Below are positions 15,123-24,166 of a DNA stretch of 64,000 bases, piece after piece. The stretch's first letter is position 1; the number at the start of each line of letters is the position of its first letter. The notes under the pieces are model-generated. The model was not told the origin of the DNA. It did not search any database and worked only from the letters and a program-made list of their open reading frames with translations. This DNA comes from JAUSIK01 sp964547875 (lineage in GTDB: Archaea > Nanobdellota > Nanobdellia > Pacearchaeales > GW2011-AR1). The position numbers and the translations under genes are program-made. Location: assembly GCA_964547875.1 (NCBI GenBank), contig CAZJPE010000005.1:1-64000 (forward strand). Reading direction: 5' to 3'.

Positions 15123-18100
15123 CTAAAACCATTTCCCCAAAGCCTCTTGTTTTTCAGACTCTTTCCCAAATATAGATTGAATATAGCTTTCTGTCAATTC
15201 CAAATTTTCCAGTAAATAAGCGCTTACTCTATACTCTCTCGCCAGCTCCAAGGCCTTCTGCAAATATTTCAAAATGCCTCCCTCTGAAATTGTAAACATC
15301 AATCTTCCCCCGCATCTTCCGCACTTTCCGCTGAATGGCGGCCTCCTGTATTTGTAATTGCAGCTTACGCATCTAAACACTTGCATTGAAAATTTTCTCA
15401 AATTTCCTCTAATGTCTCTGATAAAATGCCTTTCTATAATCAGTCTCGCAACATCGTCAACATCAACCGCCCTTATCTTGCCGCATAATTCCATTTGCTT
15501 TTCTACCTTTTCTCGCATTGTCGGCAAAATTTTATATGCAGAATTTACAATTCCTGCATTAAAATCAGAGCATCCGTGCGTAAATCCAATATTTTGAAAA
15601 ACATTTTCTCCCTTCTTCAATCTAGTTCTAACTGTCTCAATCTTTACTTCGGAAGAATGTTTTTTCTGCTCTGCCAGCTCATATAACTCTAAAGGATATG
15701 CTCCTAATTCAAAATCTAAAATTTGGTCGTCAACATCTCCAGCCCTGATGCGTGTATTTAAAACCAAGGGAGCGTCCTGCGTCCCTCCTCTGTGCGCTGG
15801 CAGAAAACTCCTGGAAAAATTAAGAAGCAGGTCCATCAATAATATTGCAGCGCATTCATCCCCGTCACAATCGCGTCTCATTGCAGCATGCATGAATGGG
15901 CTGGCTAAAAAAACCTGTGTCTTGGAAAATCCAATAATTCTCCCAACTGTTGCCGTACAAATATGCGGCGCAATGCACACAACCAAAGCTCCAACAACTC
16001 CTTTTCTATTAGTTAAATTAAAAGCCTTCTCTAATCCATACAATCTTTCCAGCTCGTCATCAACAAAATTGCTGATTTTCAAAAAAACATCATCCGCCCT
16101 CCCGTCCTGGCTTTCAGGGCATGCAGGAAGTATTACATCATGGGGAAACAATTCCAGCATCTGGCTTTCGCTCTCCAAAACATTTCCGTAAATGTCGTGT
16201 TCATAGCCTAATTTCTTCAGTTCCTCTACGCTTGTTCCTATCTCGCATGGCTTGAAATGCGTGACTATCATTTCAGTCATGTCATACCTTATTGTCCCGT
16301 CCTTATTCACATTTAAATTATATTTTGCTCTCAATAATCCCTTAGCTAAATTCTCGCAGCTGTGGTCTTTATTGCTAGTGCCCCTCACTCCCTTTACAAT
16401 AGAAATGTCATCTATCCTTACGCCTGCAACATCTTTGGCTTTCTCAAAATATTCTCTTATCTCAATTTTCCTTTCATTAAATCCCCTGCCTTCTACTTCT
16501 AATTTATTGCAAAACGCTCCGCACTTTAAGCATCTTGCATAAACATTATCTCTCTTGCATTCAGCGCAATAAAAATTAGGAAACTCTGCCCGAATGTTTC
16601 CAACTTCTAAAGCTACCTGAAAGCTCCTTAACCTTCCTCCCTCGCTGCCAACAGGAAATAAAACGTGCGGGCTTCCCACTAATTTTCTTAATTTTGCTTT
16701 TTCAGGCCTTCCCATCCTTGCCCCAATAAAGCTCCCTGATTTGTCCTTGATTTTAATGCTGCACAGCTCATTTATGCTCTCCAAAACACTCATCTGCCCT
16801 ATTCCTAAGCTCTTACTAAGCGAGGATTTTAAGTTATTATTATCGAGCTCCTTGACTTTTAGCATAGTCTTTTCCATCTCGCTCTCAAAGTTTTTCAAAT
16901 CCCCAATTCCAAGATTGAACAACAAGGCCTTGCTCTCATCGCCTTCCAAAATAACATGCTCTATGCTTACTTTATGCTCGCATCCTATAATCTCCAATGC
17001 TCTTTTCCCTTTGGCAAACCTCTCTCTGTCAGTTCTTGTAAAAGGCAAAATCAGCTTTCCTTCTGTAATCCTTCCATGCCCTATCCAATCAACCAATCCT
17101 AAAAAACCCTCATAATCTATTTCTCTCCAATAAAAAATAAATCTGGGATGCAATGGAATCTTATACCTCACAGACAGCTCAACTGCCTTTTCAAATACAA
17201 CCTCAAATTTATCCTCAATCTTTCCTCCAGCTTTCTCTAATTCAAGCCCCCACCACTCTTCAACATATCCTGCCTTCAACAATTCATAATTCCTATTCAA
17301 GATATCTCCAAAAGAAAATAGAATGTCCCCAAGATAAATAATCTCCTTAACATCATTGGAAATTTTCCTAGCGAGTTCAACATTTTGCACTCTACATACG
17401 CTCTCATCTTTCAACTTTACAATAGGCCCGTCAATTCCATCGCACGAACTTATCGCGCTTCCTTTAGTTGGCTTTTCCACTTTCAGCTGCGTTCCGCTTG
17501 ACATGAATCCTCCTGCAATAATCATTGTCGCAGGATGCACAGATGTAGCTGAAAAGCCGCTTGTCCTGCTTCTCCCATATCTAAATCTAAATCCTCCAGA
17601 TCTTGAGGGATGACTAAAAACAGGCCTGCCAGCAACCAAATCTTTTATGTAAACGGGCTTTTCCAATTTAACTTCTCCCGCCTTTGTCTGCTTGAATTTT
17701 TTAATATACTCTTCCAAAAATTCCCATCCTGTTATCTTAAATCCTTTGCCCTGAACTCCGCGCAATAATCTCAATCCTTTCTGCGCTTTCTGCGCAAGCC
17801 CCTCTGAAAAAATCAGGCACATCCCTCCTCTTATCAAACTTGTTCCAACCCTCTCCAAGTCTTTATAATTGGAAACTTCCCTCTCGCTGCTCGGCTCTCC
17901 GCTGATTTGAATAGGCAAATTCCTGGCTAAAAATGCTATTTCCTCCTCGCTCGGCAGGTATTGCAAATTAGAAACCCTCTCGTGAAAATCGTAATTCTCT
18001 GTAACATACCTCTTAATCTCGTTCTCATCGGGGTCATATTTCGCAAACCCAAAATTTTCCCTCAGATAATCAATCAGCATTAAAACAACGCATGAGGCAG

Positions 18101-18563
18101 TTGTGCCTGCGCTTCTTATTGGCCCTGAAAAATAAGGAATAAAATACTCCTCTCCGTTCCTAGTCTTTCCCAATTTAAGCTCAGTAAATCCCTCAATCGG
18201 TGAAGAAACAACTCCAAGAGTTATGTAAGCAAATCCTACTCTAATCCCTGCCTCAATTCCCTCTAATAAACTTGCAAACTTGCAAAACTTCTCTTTGGCA
18301 ATTTCCTCTGCAATCTTGAAAGCAACAGCTGAATCAAGCGGCCCATATTCTTTTTCCAATTCGTTGATCCTCTCAACAACTTTTTTATCAAGCTGCGGAT
18401 GCACGACGCTAATAAGTCCAACTGCCTTTTCAGCAAGCGTTGTTGCCACAGGCACTTCAACTTTTGCAACAGGATCAATCCCAATTGCCCTTGCTCTTTC
18501 TGCAATTGCGTATTGCTCCTCAACTCCCTTTTTTATCCTCTCAAAATATTGTTTGACGTTCAT
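15123..18563 (-). CDS. polC: DNA polymerase D large subunit DP2
   Basis: 1146 residues, the usual length for an intein-free DP2. The N-terminus (ARAIGIDPVAKVEVPVATTL, AEKAVGLI) is conserved. The catalytic Asp cluster RDCDGDECA is at about 893-901; most homologues have NADCDGDEDA. Two zinc sites are visible: CAECKRDNVYARCLKCGAFC, and near the C-terminus CVSCNYKYR...CGRCGGR. It forms replicative PolD with DP1. The DP1 and Orc1 genes follow upstream on the same strand, the classical euryarchaeal cluster. Confidence 0.97.
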   Translation of the reverse strand: MNVKQYFERIKKGVEEQYAIAERARAIGIDPVAKVEVPVATTLAEKAVGLISVVHPQLDKKVVERINELEKEYGPLDSAVAFKIAEEIAKEKFCKFASLLEGIEAGIRVGFAYITLGVVSSPIEGFTELKLGKTRNGEEYFIPYFSGPIRSAGTTASCVVLMLIDYLRENFGFAKYDPDENEIKRYVTENYDFHERVSNLQYLPSEEEIAFLARNLPIQISGEPSSEREVSNYKDLERVGTSLIRGGMCLIFSEGLAQKAQKGLRLLRGVQGKGFKITGWEFLEEYIKKFKQTKAGEVKLEKPVYIKDLVAGRPVFSHPSRSGGFRFRYGRSRTSGFSATSVHPATMIIAGGFMSSGTQLKVEKPTKGSAISSCDGIDGPIVKLKDESVCRVQNVELARKISNDVKEIIYLGDILFSFGDILNRNYELLKAGYVEEWWGLELEKAGGKIEDKFEVVFEKAVELSVRYKIPLHPRFIFYWREIDYEGFLGLVDWIGHGRITEGKLILPFTRTDRERFAKGKRALEIIGCEHKVSIEHVILEGDESKALLFNLGIGDLKNFESEMEKTMLKVKELDNNNLKSSLSKSLGIGQMSVLESINELCSIKIKDKSGSFIGARMGRPEKAKLRKLVGSPHVLFPVGSEGGRLRSFQVALEVGNIRAEFPNFYCAECKRDNVYARCLKCGAFCNKLEVEGRGFNERKIEIREYFEKAKDVAGVRIDDISIVKGVRGTSNKDHSCENLAKGLLRAKYNLNVNKDGTIRYDMTEMIVTHFKPCEIGTSVEELKKLGYEHDIYGNVLESESQMLELFPHDVILPACPESQDGRADDVFLKISNFVDDELERLYGLEKAFNLTNRKGVVGALVVCIAPHICTATVGRIIGFSKTQVFLASPFMHAAMRRDCDGDECAAILLMDLLLNFSRSFLPAHRGGTQDAPLVLNTRIRAGDVDDQILDFELGAYPLELYELAEQKKHSSEVKIETVRTRLKKGENVFQNIGFTHGCSDFNAGIVNSAYKILPTMREKVEKQMELCGKIRAVDVDDVARLIIERHFIRDIRGNLRKFSMQVFRCVSCNYKYRRPPFSGKCGRCGGRLMFTISEGGILKYLQKALELAREYRVSAYLLENLELTESYIQSIFGKESEKQEALGKWF

Positions 18564-18621
18564 CTTCCTTTAAATCAGAATAATATCTAACAAACTTTTT
18601 ATTATTTACTGCATAGGTTAT

Positions 18622-18882
18622 TTACCTGCCCGCGCTTGTGCCTATATATCCCTCAACATTAACGATGTAAATCCCATCGCTCAAATCTATTTTCCTAAAA
18701 TGCAGTTCATCTAATTTCTTTCTGTCTTCGTCGCTTACTTCTCCATCAGCATGTCCAAAAACTCCTGGAAGAAGAACTATCTTTCCCTCTAATGTTAATT
18801 TTCGCATAAGTTCTAAAAATTCATCTTTAAATCTTGCGCTCCCGCATAAAGTAATTATTTCAGGCATCTCGTTCATTTCCAT
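18622..18882 (-). CDS. Nucleoside 2-deoxyribosyltransferase-like protein, short C-terminus
   Basis: 86 residues. TLCGSARFKDEFLE, KIVLLPGVFGH and DLSDGIYIVNVEGYIGTSAG match small Rossmann-like proteins of the nucleoside 2-deoxyribosyltransferase/DUF4406 type. Relatives usually continue after GYIG with a helix (REIEYA-like) that carries the catalytic Glu. Here the frame stops right after TSAGR, so the active-site end is missing. It overlaps the DP1 gene by 10 bases, or by 4 if the ATG at 18876 is used. It may be a truncated remnant or a short variant. Confidence 0.6.
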   Translation of the reverse strand: MEMNEMPEIITLCGSARFKDEFLELMRKLTLEGKIVLLPGVFGHADGEVSDEDRKKLDELHFRKIDLSDGIYIVNVEGYIGTSAGR

Positions 18883-20447
18883 CTCTCAATTTCCCCCTCG
18901 TCCAAAAAATCATAAATCTTTAATTCTCCTGTCTTCAAATTGTAAACTGGCAGTTTCGCAGGGTCAGGCACGTTTCCTACCTTTTCTTCAAAATCTGTCT
19001 GCGCCTGCCAGCAACTTCCTGTAATAATTAAAGTCCCGTTATAATTCTCAACATCCAACCTATGAACTTCTCCTGTACATAAAATATTAGGAACTTCTTC
19101 TATAACTAAAGGATCCTTGTTCTCATTGGGAATATAAACAACTGCTCCGTGAGTTGTCGCAAGATGTCTTCTCTTCAGCATATGCCTGACTGCCTTTGCC
19201 GGGCATCTATGAGCCTTCATATCCCGCAGCTCTTTAATCTCGCTGATAAGGCGGTGTATGCTTGCTCCATGATACATCAAAACCCTGAACTCTTTCTCCT
19301 TCTCTATGAATTTTACCATGCAAGGGTTTGTAACTAAAACTAAATTCTCAATCTCGTAAAGCTCTGGCGCATACCCTCTGTCAATTAGCGGTTGCGGCTC
19401 TGCCACTCTACTCGCATCGTGCTGTCCCGGGCACATAAACATCGTTATGTGCTTTGGTATCTTTCTCAAATAAGAAGCCAATAAAGAATATTGCTCTTTC
19501 ATGCTTTTCAAATTCAATAAACTCTCCTGCCCTGGAAAAATTCCAACTCCATCTACATTGTCTCCTGTAAAAAAAATATATTTTATCTTCCCCACGTTCT
19601 CGTCCTTGCTGTTTATCCATTCTAAAAATCTCTCAAAGCTCTTTCCCAAGTGTTTATTGCTTCCGCAATGCACGTCAGATAAAAATGCTATTAAGCCTTC
19701 TTCTTCAAATTTAGTTTTCTCCAATAAAAAGGAATCTGGAAAAAAAATGTCATGTATAAAAAGCATGTCCCTGTTCCCGTTCGCTCTAACGCCGACAACA
19801 TCGTCCAATTGCAATTCATTCGCTTTTTGAAAAGCCTCGCCCTCCATTTTAACTAATCCAACTATCTCTCCTGTCAAATCCTCCAGTTTAATCATTAAAT
19901 TTTTATTTTTCGTAACCCTCTTCTCCCCAATCATTCCTATAATACTCAAGCTCTGCCTGTCATTGGAAATTTTGCTTATGCTGACTAAATTCTGCAGTTC
20001 TGCCCTGTTCAGCAAAATCCTCTGTAATGCAGTATATCTCGCCCTGAAATGATTGGTAAAGTCCTTCACCTCTAATTTTTTATTAGGCTTTGTGTTTGCA
20101 TAAAAAACCCTGTAAGGCAAATTTTGCAAATTGTCTTTTCTCTCATTTTTAACATTGTCTACAATTTCCCTCTCTCTCCTAACCTCCAAGCTAATTCCTA
20201 ATCTGACAAAAGTATTCTCAACGATGCTCTTCTCGTCTCCCCCTAGCGTTTTAACAGCGCTATTTACAAATTCCACGTTATTATTCAATAAATTTAAGCT
20301 GATGAATTTCTGCCCGGAAATCCTCTCAATGTTAATCAAGAACTCCTTTGCAAATCCGCTGTCTCTGAAACTTTCTAATAAGTCCAAAACCCCCTTTTCA
20401 AGTAAAAGCCCTCTTTCCCTAATTAGTTTCAAAATCTCTTCTTTCAT
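18873..20447 (-). CDS. polB: DNA polymerase D small subunit DP1 (3'-5' exonuclease)
   Basis: 524 residues. An N-terminal helical region is followed by an OB-fold segment (VSISKISNDRQSLSIIGMIG, LIVKLEDLTGE-like). The calcineurin-type phosphoesterase domain begins at about residue 258: LSDVHCGS, FFTGDNVDG, CPGQHD, and MYHGAS and TTHG for the late His residues. All metal ligands look present, so the proofreading exonuclease should be active. It lies between orc1 and DP2 on the same strand. Confidence 0.96.
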   Translation of the reverse strand: MKEEILKLIRERGLLLEKGVLDLLESFRDSGFAKEFLINIERISGQKFISLNLLNNNVEFVNSAVKTLGGDEKSIVENTFVRLGISLEVRREREIVDNVKNERKDNLQNLPYRVFYANTKPNKKLEVKDFTNHFRARYTALQRILLNRAELQNLVSISKISNDRQSLSIIGMIGEKRVTKNKNLMIKLEDLTGEIVGLVKMEGEAFQKANELQLDDVVGVRANGNRDMLFIHDIFFPDSFLLEKTKFEEEGLIAFLSDVHCGSNKHLGKSFERFLEWINSKDENVGKIKYIFFTGDNVDGVGIFPGQESLLNLKSMKEQYSLLASYLRKIPKHITMFMCPGQHDASRVAEPQPLIDRGYAPELYEIENLVLVTNPCMVKFIEKEKEFRVLMYHGASIHRLISEIKELRDMKAHRCPAKAVRHMLKRRHLATTHGAVVYIPNENKDPLVIEEVPNILCTGEVHRLDVENYNGTLIITGSCWQAQTDFEEKVGNVPDPAKLPVYNLKTGELKIYDFLDEGEIERWK

Positions 20448-20541
20448 TTTCTAATAATCCAAGCAAACGCAAATAACCTATAAAAAACTAAGCAACTCAA
20501 CTATAATAACAACACTCTTTTATTACTAAAAAATTTACTAA

Positions 20542-21744
20542 CTACGCCTCAAGGCTTTTCTCCAAAATCTCTCTGGCTTTTTCCTTAACCCCTGAATTCA
20601 GCATCAATCTTATTTCTCTCATTCTCCCATGCCTCCCCTTGCTTATTACATGAGCGTTTATAATTCCAAGCATGTCAAATTCTGCCAGAATATCCCCAAT
20701 TCTCCTCTGCGTCAAAACCTCGTTCTTTGTATTATCGCAAATCTCAATATATTTATTATAAACATCGCCTGTAAAAATCTCTGCGTTCTTCTTCTCGCTA
20801 AGCTTCATTATAGAATATAAAACAAGTTGAAACTGCGTTGGCTCGCTCTCAATTATATCGAGCATCTTATCTCTCTCTATCTTCTGATTTGCCATATCAA
20901 TATGTTTCAAAATTATTTGATTATTCCCCTCTCTCTCCGCAAGCTCCCCTGCAACTCTTAATAAATCCAAAGCCCGCCGCGCATCTCCGTGCTCCCTCGC
21001 GGCGTATGCTGCGCATTTTGCAATAACACCCTCTTCCAAAATGTTCTCCTTAAATGCCATGTTTGCCCTCTCCTTTAAAATATCCTGCAACTGCAAGGCG
21101 TTATAAGGTGGAAACACAAGTTCTTCCTCTCCCAGGCTGCTCCTTACTCTTGGATCTAAATTATCCATAAAAGTGAGACTATTACTAATTCCTATAAGAC
21201 TAATCTGCGCTTTTTTCAATTCAGAATTCATCCTTGTCAATGTATAAATAAAATTATCGCTCATCTTTTTAACAGCCTGATCAATCTCATCCAGCACTAA
21301 AATAATTATCTGCCTCTTATAATCAATCATCTCCATAAATTTAGAATATATAACATCAGTAGGCAGCCCAGTAGCAGGCACGCTCCCTTTTAATGACTTT
21401 ATCAGCTCTGCTATAATTCTGTATTCTGTATCAGCAACCTTTTTTAACTTGCAATTGATATAAATAAATCTTAAGTTCTCCTCCCCTATTTGCTTTACCT
21501 TTTCCATTAATTTATCTCCAACATGCTGCACGCTAGCTGTTTTTCCACTTCCTGTCCTTCCATATAAAAATAAATTGCTAACTTTGTCTCCTCTTAAGGC
21601 GGGCGCGAGTATTGATGCAACCTGCTCAATCTGCTCGCTTCTATGCAAAATCACCTCGGGAAGGTAATTTGCCTGCAAAACGCTCTTATCTTTAAATAAA
21701 TTATTAATTACATAAGAATCAAAAATACTTTCAACACGATTCAT
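20542..21744 (-). CDS. cdc6: Orc1/Cdc6 replication initiator
   Basis: 400 residues. AAA+ domain with Walker A GRTGSGKTAS (62-71), Walker B LVLDEIDQA near 150, sensor 1 GISNS and a sensor 2 region (GDARRALDLLR). A C-terminal winged helix (residues about 310-400) binds origin DNA. It loads MCM at origins. Upstream of its start lies an AT-rich, repeat-rich stretch of about 490 bp, the usual place for oriC in archaea. DP1 and DP2 follow downstream. Confidence 0.96.
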   Translation of the reverse strand: MNRVESIFDSYVINNLFKDKSVLQANYLPEVILHRSEQIEQVASILAPALRGDKVSNLFLYGRTGSGKTASVQHVGDKLMEKVKQIGEENLRFIYINCKLKKVADTEYRIIAELIKSLKGSVPATGLPTDVIYSKFMEMIDYKRQIIILVLDEIDQAVKKMSDNFIYTLTRMNSELKKAQISLIGISNSLTFMDNLDPRVRSSLGEEELVFPPYNALQLQDILKERANMAFKENILEEGVIAKCAAYAAREHGDARRALDLLRVAGELAEREGNNQIILKHIDMANQKIERDKMLDIIESEPTQFQLVLYSIMKLSEKKNAEIFTGDVYNKYIEICDNTKNEVLTQRRIGDILAEFDMLGIINAHVISKGRHGRMREIRLMLNSGVKEKAREILEKSLEA

Positions 21745-21836
21745 TTCACCTCGTCTCCTCTCATTTGCATAAATTTAACAAATGCCCTTTATAAACTTAA
21801 TTATTTCTCACCCCTTATTTCTCATGCGCTAACATC

Positions 21837-22144
21837 CCTTTCCGAGAACAAAATCACAATATTACTTAAAAAAGACAAAAATTTCCCACACCTCAATTTC
21901 CTCTGGAAAAATAACTATCTAATCAAATAATCTTAATTGTTTAACTATTAATTAAACGAACATATTTTTTAATTAAACAAACTTATAAATTAAACTGAAC
22001 AAATAATATCACTATAATAAATTATATTATATAATATATATTATATAATATAAAAATTTAAAAACAAAATCAAAACAATAGAAAATCCCCCCTCTATTTT
22101 TAAACCCTAACACTCTTTCCAAAATTCTCCACAAGAAACAAAGG
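21837..22144. other. Candidate replication origin next to orc1/cdc6
   Basis: The intergenic stretch 21745-22237 holds several origin-like elements. TTTCCTCTGGAAA (21897-21909) and CTCCACAAGAAACAAAGG (22127-22144) resemble origin recognition boxes; CCTTTCCGAGAACAAAA (21837-21853) is a weaker match. AATTAAAC followed by (G/A/TG)AAC repeats at 21950, 21971 and 21988. A 27-base A/T-only tandem, two copies of ATTATATAATATA at 22026 and 22040, could be an unwinding element. Motifs are seen; origin function is inferred from them and from the neighbouring orc1. Confidence 0.6.
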
Positions 22145-22237
22145 ACACACTCTTAATTAATATAATAAAAATAAAAGGATACTATATAATAAAAACACCA
22201 TGGAAAAATTTATATACACTATTAGTTTAAGTTATCT

Positions 22238-22495
22238 ATGATTGAAAAAAGACCCATTAGATCAGTTCTCGGAAAAATGGTTGTAACAAAAGAAGGAAAG
22301 CGTCTAGGCATGGTAAAAGATGTGACATTTGAAACACGAACAGGTGAATTAATCCAACTTGTTTTAAAAGATCCAACAGGCCATATTAGAAATCTTAATA
22401 TAGAATTTTCCTCTAATAAAGAAGCCCTAATTCCTTACAATACAATTATAGCAATCGGTGATTTCGTCGTTGTCTCCGAAGAAGACATATCTTAA
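22238..22495 (+). CDS. PRC-barrel domain protein
   Basis: 85 residues. VLGKMVVTKEGKRLGMVKDV followed by ETRTGELIQLVLKD, a beta-rich middle and IPYNTIIAIGDFVVV are typical of archaeal single PRC-barrel proteins. These are often encoded near replication or cell-division genes; some (CdpB) act in FtsZ-based division. A TATA-like TTTATATA at 22208-22215 lies about 26 bases before the ATG, so the mRNA is likely leaderless. It diverges from orc1 across the candidate origin. Confidence 0.85.
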   Translation: MIEKRPIRSVLGKMVVTKEGKRLGMVKDVTFETRTGELIQLVLKDPTGHIRNLNIEFSSNKEALIPYNTIIAIGDFVVVSEEDIS

Positions 22496-22531
22496 AAAAA
22501 TTAGTTGAGGATAAAAATTCTTAAACATATA

Positions 22532-22750
22532 ATGTCAAGAGATAATTATGAAATAAGTCTAACACTCTTAAAAGAAGACGAAAGAGTAGAAATAGGAAAA
22601 GTTGTAGCATTAGTAAATGGAAGAAGATATTATCTAGAAAAAAAAGGCCAACCAAACTTAGACCATAAAACAGAAGAAAACTTAATAAGCACAATGTATA
22701 ATATAATAAGAGAAACTCCAGAAAAATCACTAGTTTTCAAAATATTATAA
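22532..22750 (+). CDS. Hypothetical protein downstream of PRC-barrel gene
   Basis: 72 residues from ATG 22532; an in-frame TTG at 22505 would add nine residues. The sequence EISLTLLKEDERVEIGKVVA, then VNGRRYYLEKKG and a C-terminal helix with IISTMYNII-like spacing suggest a small alpha/beta protein. No family is recognised. It follows the PRC-barrel gene by 36 bases without its own promoter, so the two are probably co-transcribed. Confidence 0.55.
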   Translation: MSRDNYEISLTLLKEDERVEIGKVVALVNGRRYYLEKKGQPNLDHKTEENLISTMYNIIRETPEKSLVFKIL

Positions 22751-22761
22751 AAATAATAATC

Positions 22762-23205
22762 TTATCCAAAAAGCCCAAAAATCAAGCTTCCATCAACTCC
22801 ATCTATTGGTAGCACATTCATTAAAAAAGCCCCTATTGAAACAACAATCCCTATAATTCCTATCTCAGCCAAATAATTAATCTTCCTAAATCTAATAAAC
22901 ATAAACAAAAACATAATCCCTAATAATAGATTTACAAATGGCCCCATTAAAGCTATAACAGCAAGCTCTTCCTTGTTTCCATTATCTATAAAACTCGTAT
23001 AAGCAAGTCCAACCCCCTCAAAACTAAAGCTAATCTCTCCCAAATTCCCAAGCTCAAACACCATCTCAGGCTCAAGCCCATAATGTTCTGCAGCAGCATA
23101 ATGCCCAAATTCATGCAAGACAATATTCAATAAAAATACATTAATAAATACAAAAGCTCCAATCAAAATCCCCCTCCCCAATTTTAATTTATTTTTAACT
23201 ATCAT
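22762..23205 (-). CDS. Small M50-like membrane metalloprotease
   Basis: 147 residues with four hydrophobic segments. VLHEFGHYAAAEHYG carries the HExxH zinc motif inside a membrane helix, and NVLPIDGVDGS near the C-terminus matches the NxxPxxxxDG motif that supplies the third zinc ligand in site-2 proteases. The minimal size and lack of a PDZ domain resemble small archaeal M50-type proteins. It converges with the PRC-barrel operon, 11 bases apart. Confidence 0.75.
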   Translation of the reverse strand: MIVKNKLKLGRGILIGAFVFINVFLLNIVLHEFGHYAAAEHYGLEPEMVFELGNLGEISFSFEGVGLAYTSFIDNGNKEELAVIALMGPFVNLLLGIMFLFMFIRFRKINYLAEIGIIGIVVSIGAFLMNVLPIDGVDGSLIFGLFG

Positions 23206-23340
23206 AAAGTAACAACTATCAGCTACTATTTAAACCTTTCTATTATATTAATTTCAAAGTAACAACAGCCAAGCATAAGTAAGAGCCAAATAAATGCCCC
23301 CCATAATAATATTTAAAAACACCCCTATCCAAGCTAAAAA

Positions 23341-23790
23341 ATGCAATTAATAGGATTTAATCTAAAAAAGGTTTCTGCGTCAAGATCCCCTGATTTTAAA
23401 AGAGGCTCTATAAACACAAACATAGAATTTAGCGACGTGGTAAAAGAAAAGCTGGATTTGTTAAAAGACACAGAGGCCCTGAAAATCGCATTCATCTTCT
23501 CAATACTCTATTCAGAAAAAGAGCCAACCCAGGAAGAGAAGCTGGAAAAAGCCCTTATAAGTCAGGGCGAAGTCACGTTTGAGGGCGACATTCTTTTCTC
23601 GGCAAATAAAGAAGAGGCAAAAGACATAACAAAGTCCTGGAAAAAAAAGCAAATCCCAGAGCAATTCAGGCTTCCAATGATAAATTTCATTTTAAAGAAA
23701 TGCTCTGTAAAAGCCCTCTCCCTTGAAGAAGATTTAAATCTCCCTTCCCATATCCCATTTCCCCAAGTCAGAAAGCAAGAAGGCCAATAA
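23341..23790 (+). CDS. SecB-like protein
   Basis: 149 residues. GFNLKKVSASRSPDFKRGSI followed by alternating strands, a mid-protein EGDILFSANKEEAKD, and a C-terminal NLPSHIPFPQV. This layout recalls archaeal SecB-like proteins, which fold as a small beta-sheet platform with helices and may act as chaperones. The match is from memory of the pattern and not strong. The gene stands alone after an AT-rich promoter region. Confidence 0.4.
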   Translation: MQLIGFNLKKVSASRSPDFKRGSINTNIEFSDVVKEKLDLLKDTEALKIAFIFSILYSEKEPTQEEKLEKALISQGEVTFEGDILFSANKEEAKDITKSWKKKQIPEQFRLPMINFILKKCSVKALSLEEDLNLPSHIPFPQVRKQEGQ

Positions 23791-23819
23791 TTCTATTAAT
23801 TTCTATCTATTCAGCCAAA

Positions 23820-24092
23820 TTATAATCGCTTATAATCGCTAATAGTCTTTCTAACAACTTTTTTACCTTTGTCGCTAATATTAACATAATATCCTAATCC
23901 CTCACCATAATAGATTAGAGGTTTATCTTCTTCTCTAATAAAACCTTTATCAATAAGTCTATCTAAAGCCATCCCAACTTTTTCTTCTTCCCCCGGATTT
24001 ACAGAAATATATCCTTTATTGACATTATAAGCTTTTAATAACACTTCAAGTTCTTTTTCAATAGAAACCGTTTTTCGAATTCGAGAGGCCAT
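23820..24092 (-). CDS. Small winged-helix-like regulator
   Basis: 90 residues. EEEKVGMALDRLIDKGFIRE followed by LIYYGEGLGYYVNISDKGKKV reads as a recognition helix, a turn and a beta-hairpin wing, and the end is a basic helix. The first 25 residues (RIRKTVSIEKELEVLLKAYN) may be an oligomerisation helix. The 3' end contains the tandem TTATAATCGC TTATAATCGC (23820-23839). The target is unknown. Confidence 0.45.
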   Translation of the reverse strand: MASRIRKTVSIEKELEVLLKAYNVNKGYISVNPGEEEKVGMALDRLIDKGFIREEDKPLIYYGEGLGYYVNISDKGKKVVRKTISDYKRL

Positions 24093-24166
24093 ATTTTCAT
24101 ATCACATAAAGCCTCTTTTTAATATTTATTATAGTTAAACATAACACTTCTTTACTTTTAATTTCA

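Noticed and set aside
15123..18563. Possible intein in PolD DP2
   Set aside because: The length is 1146 residues and the conserved catalytic region is continuous; no intein motifs are seen.
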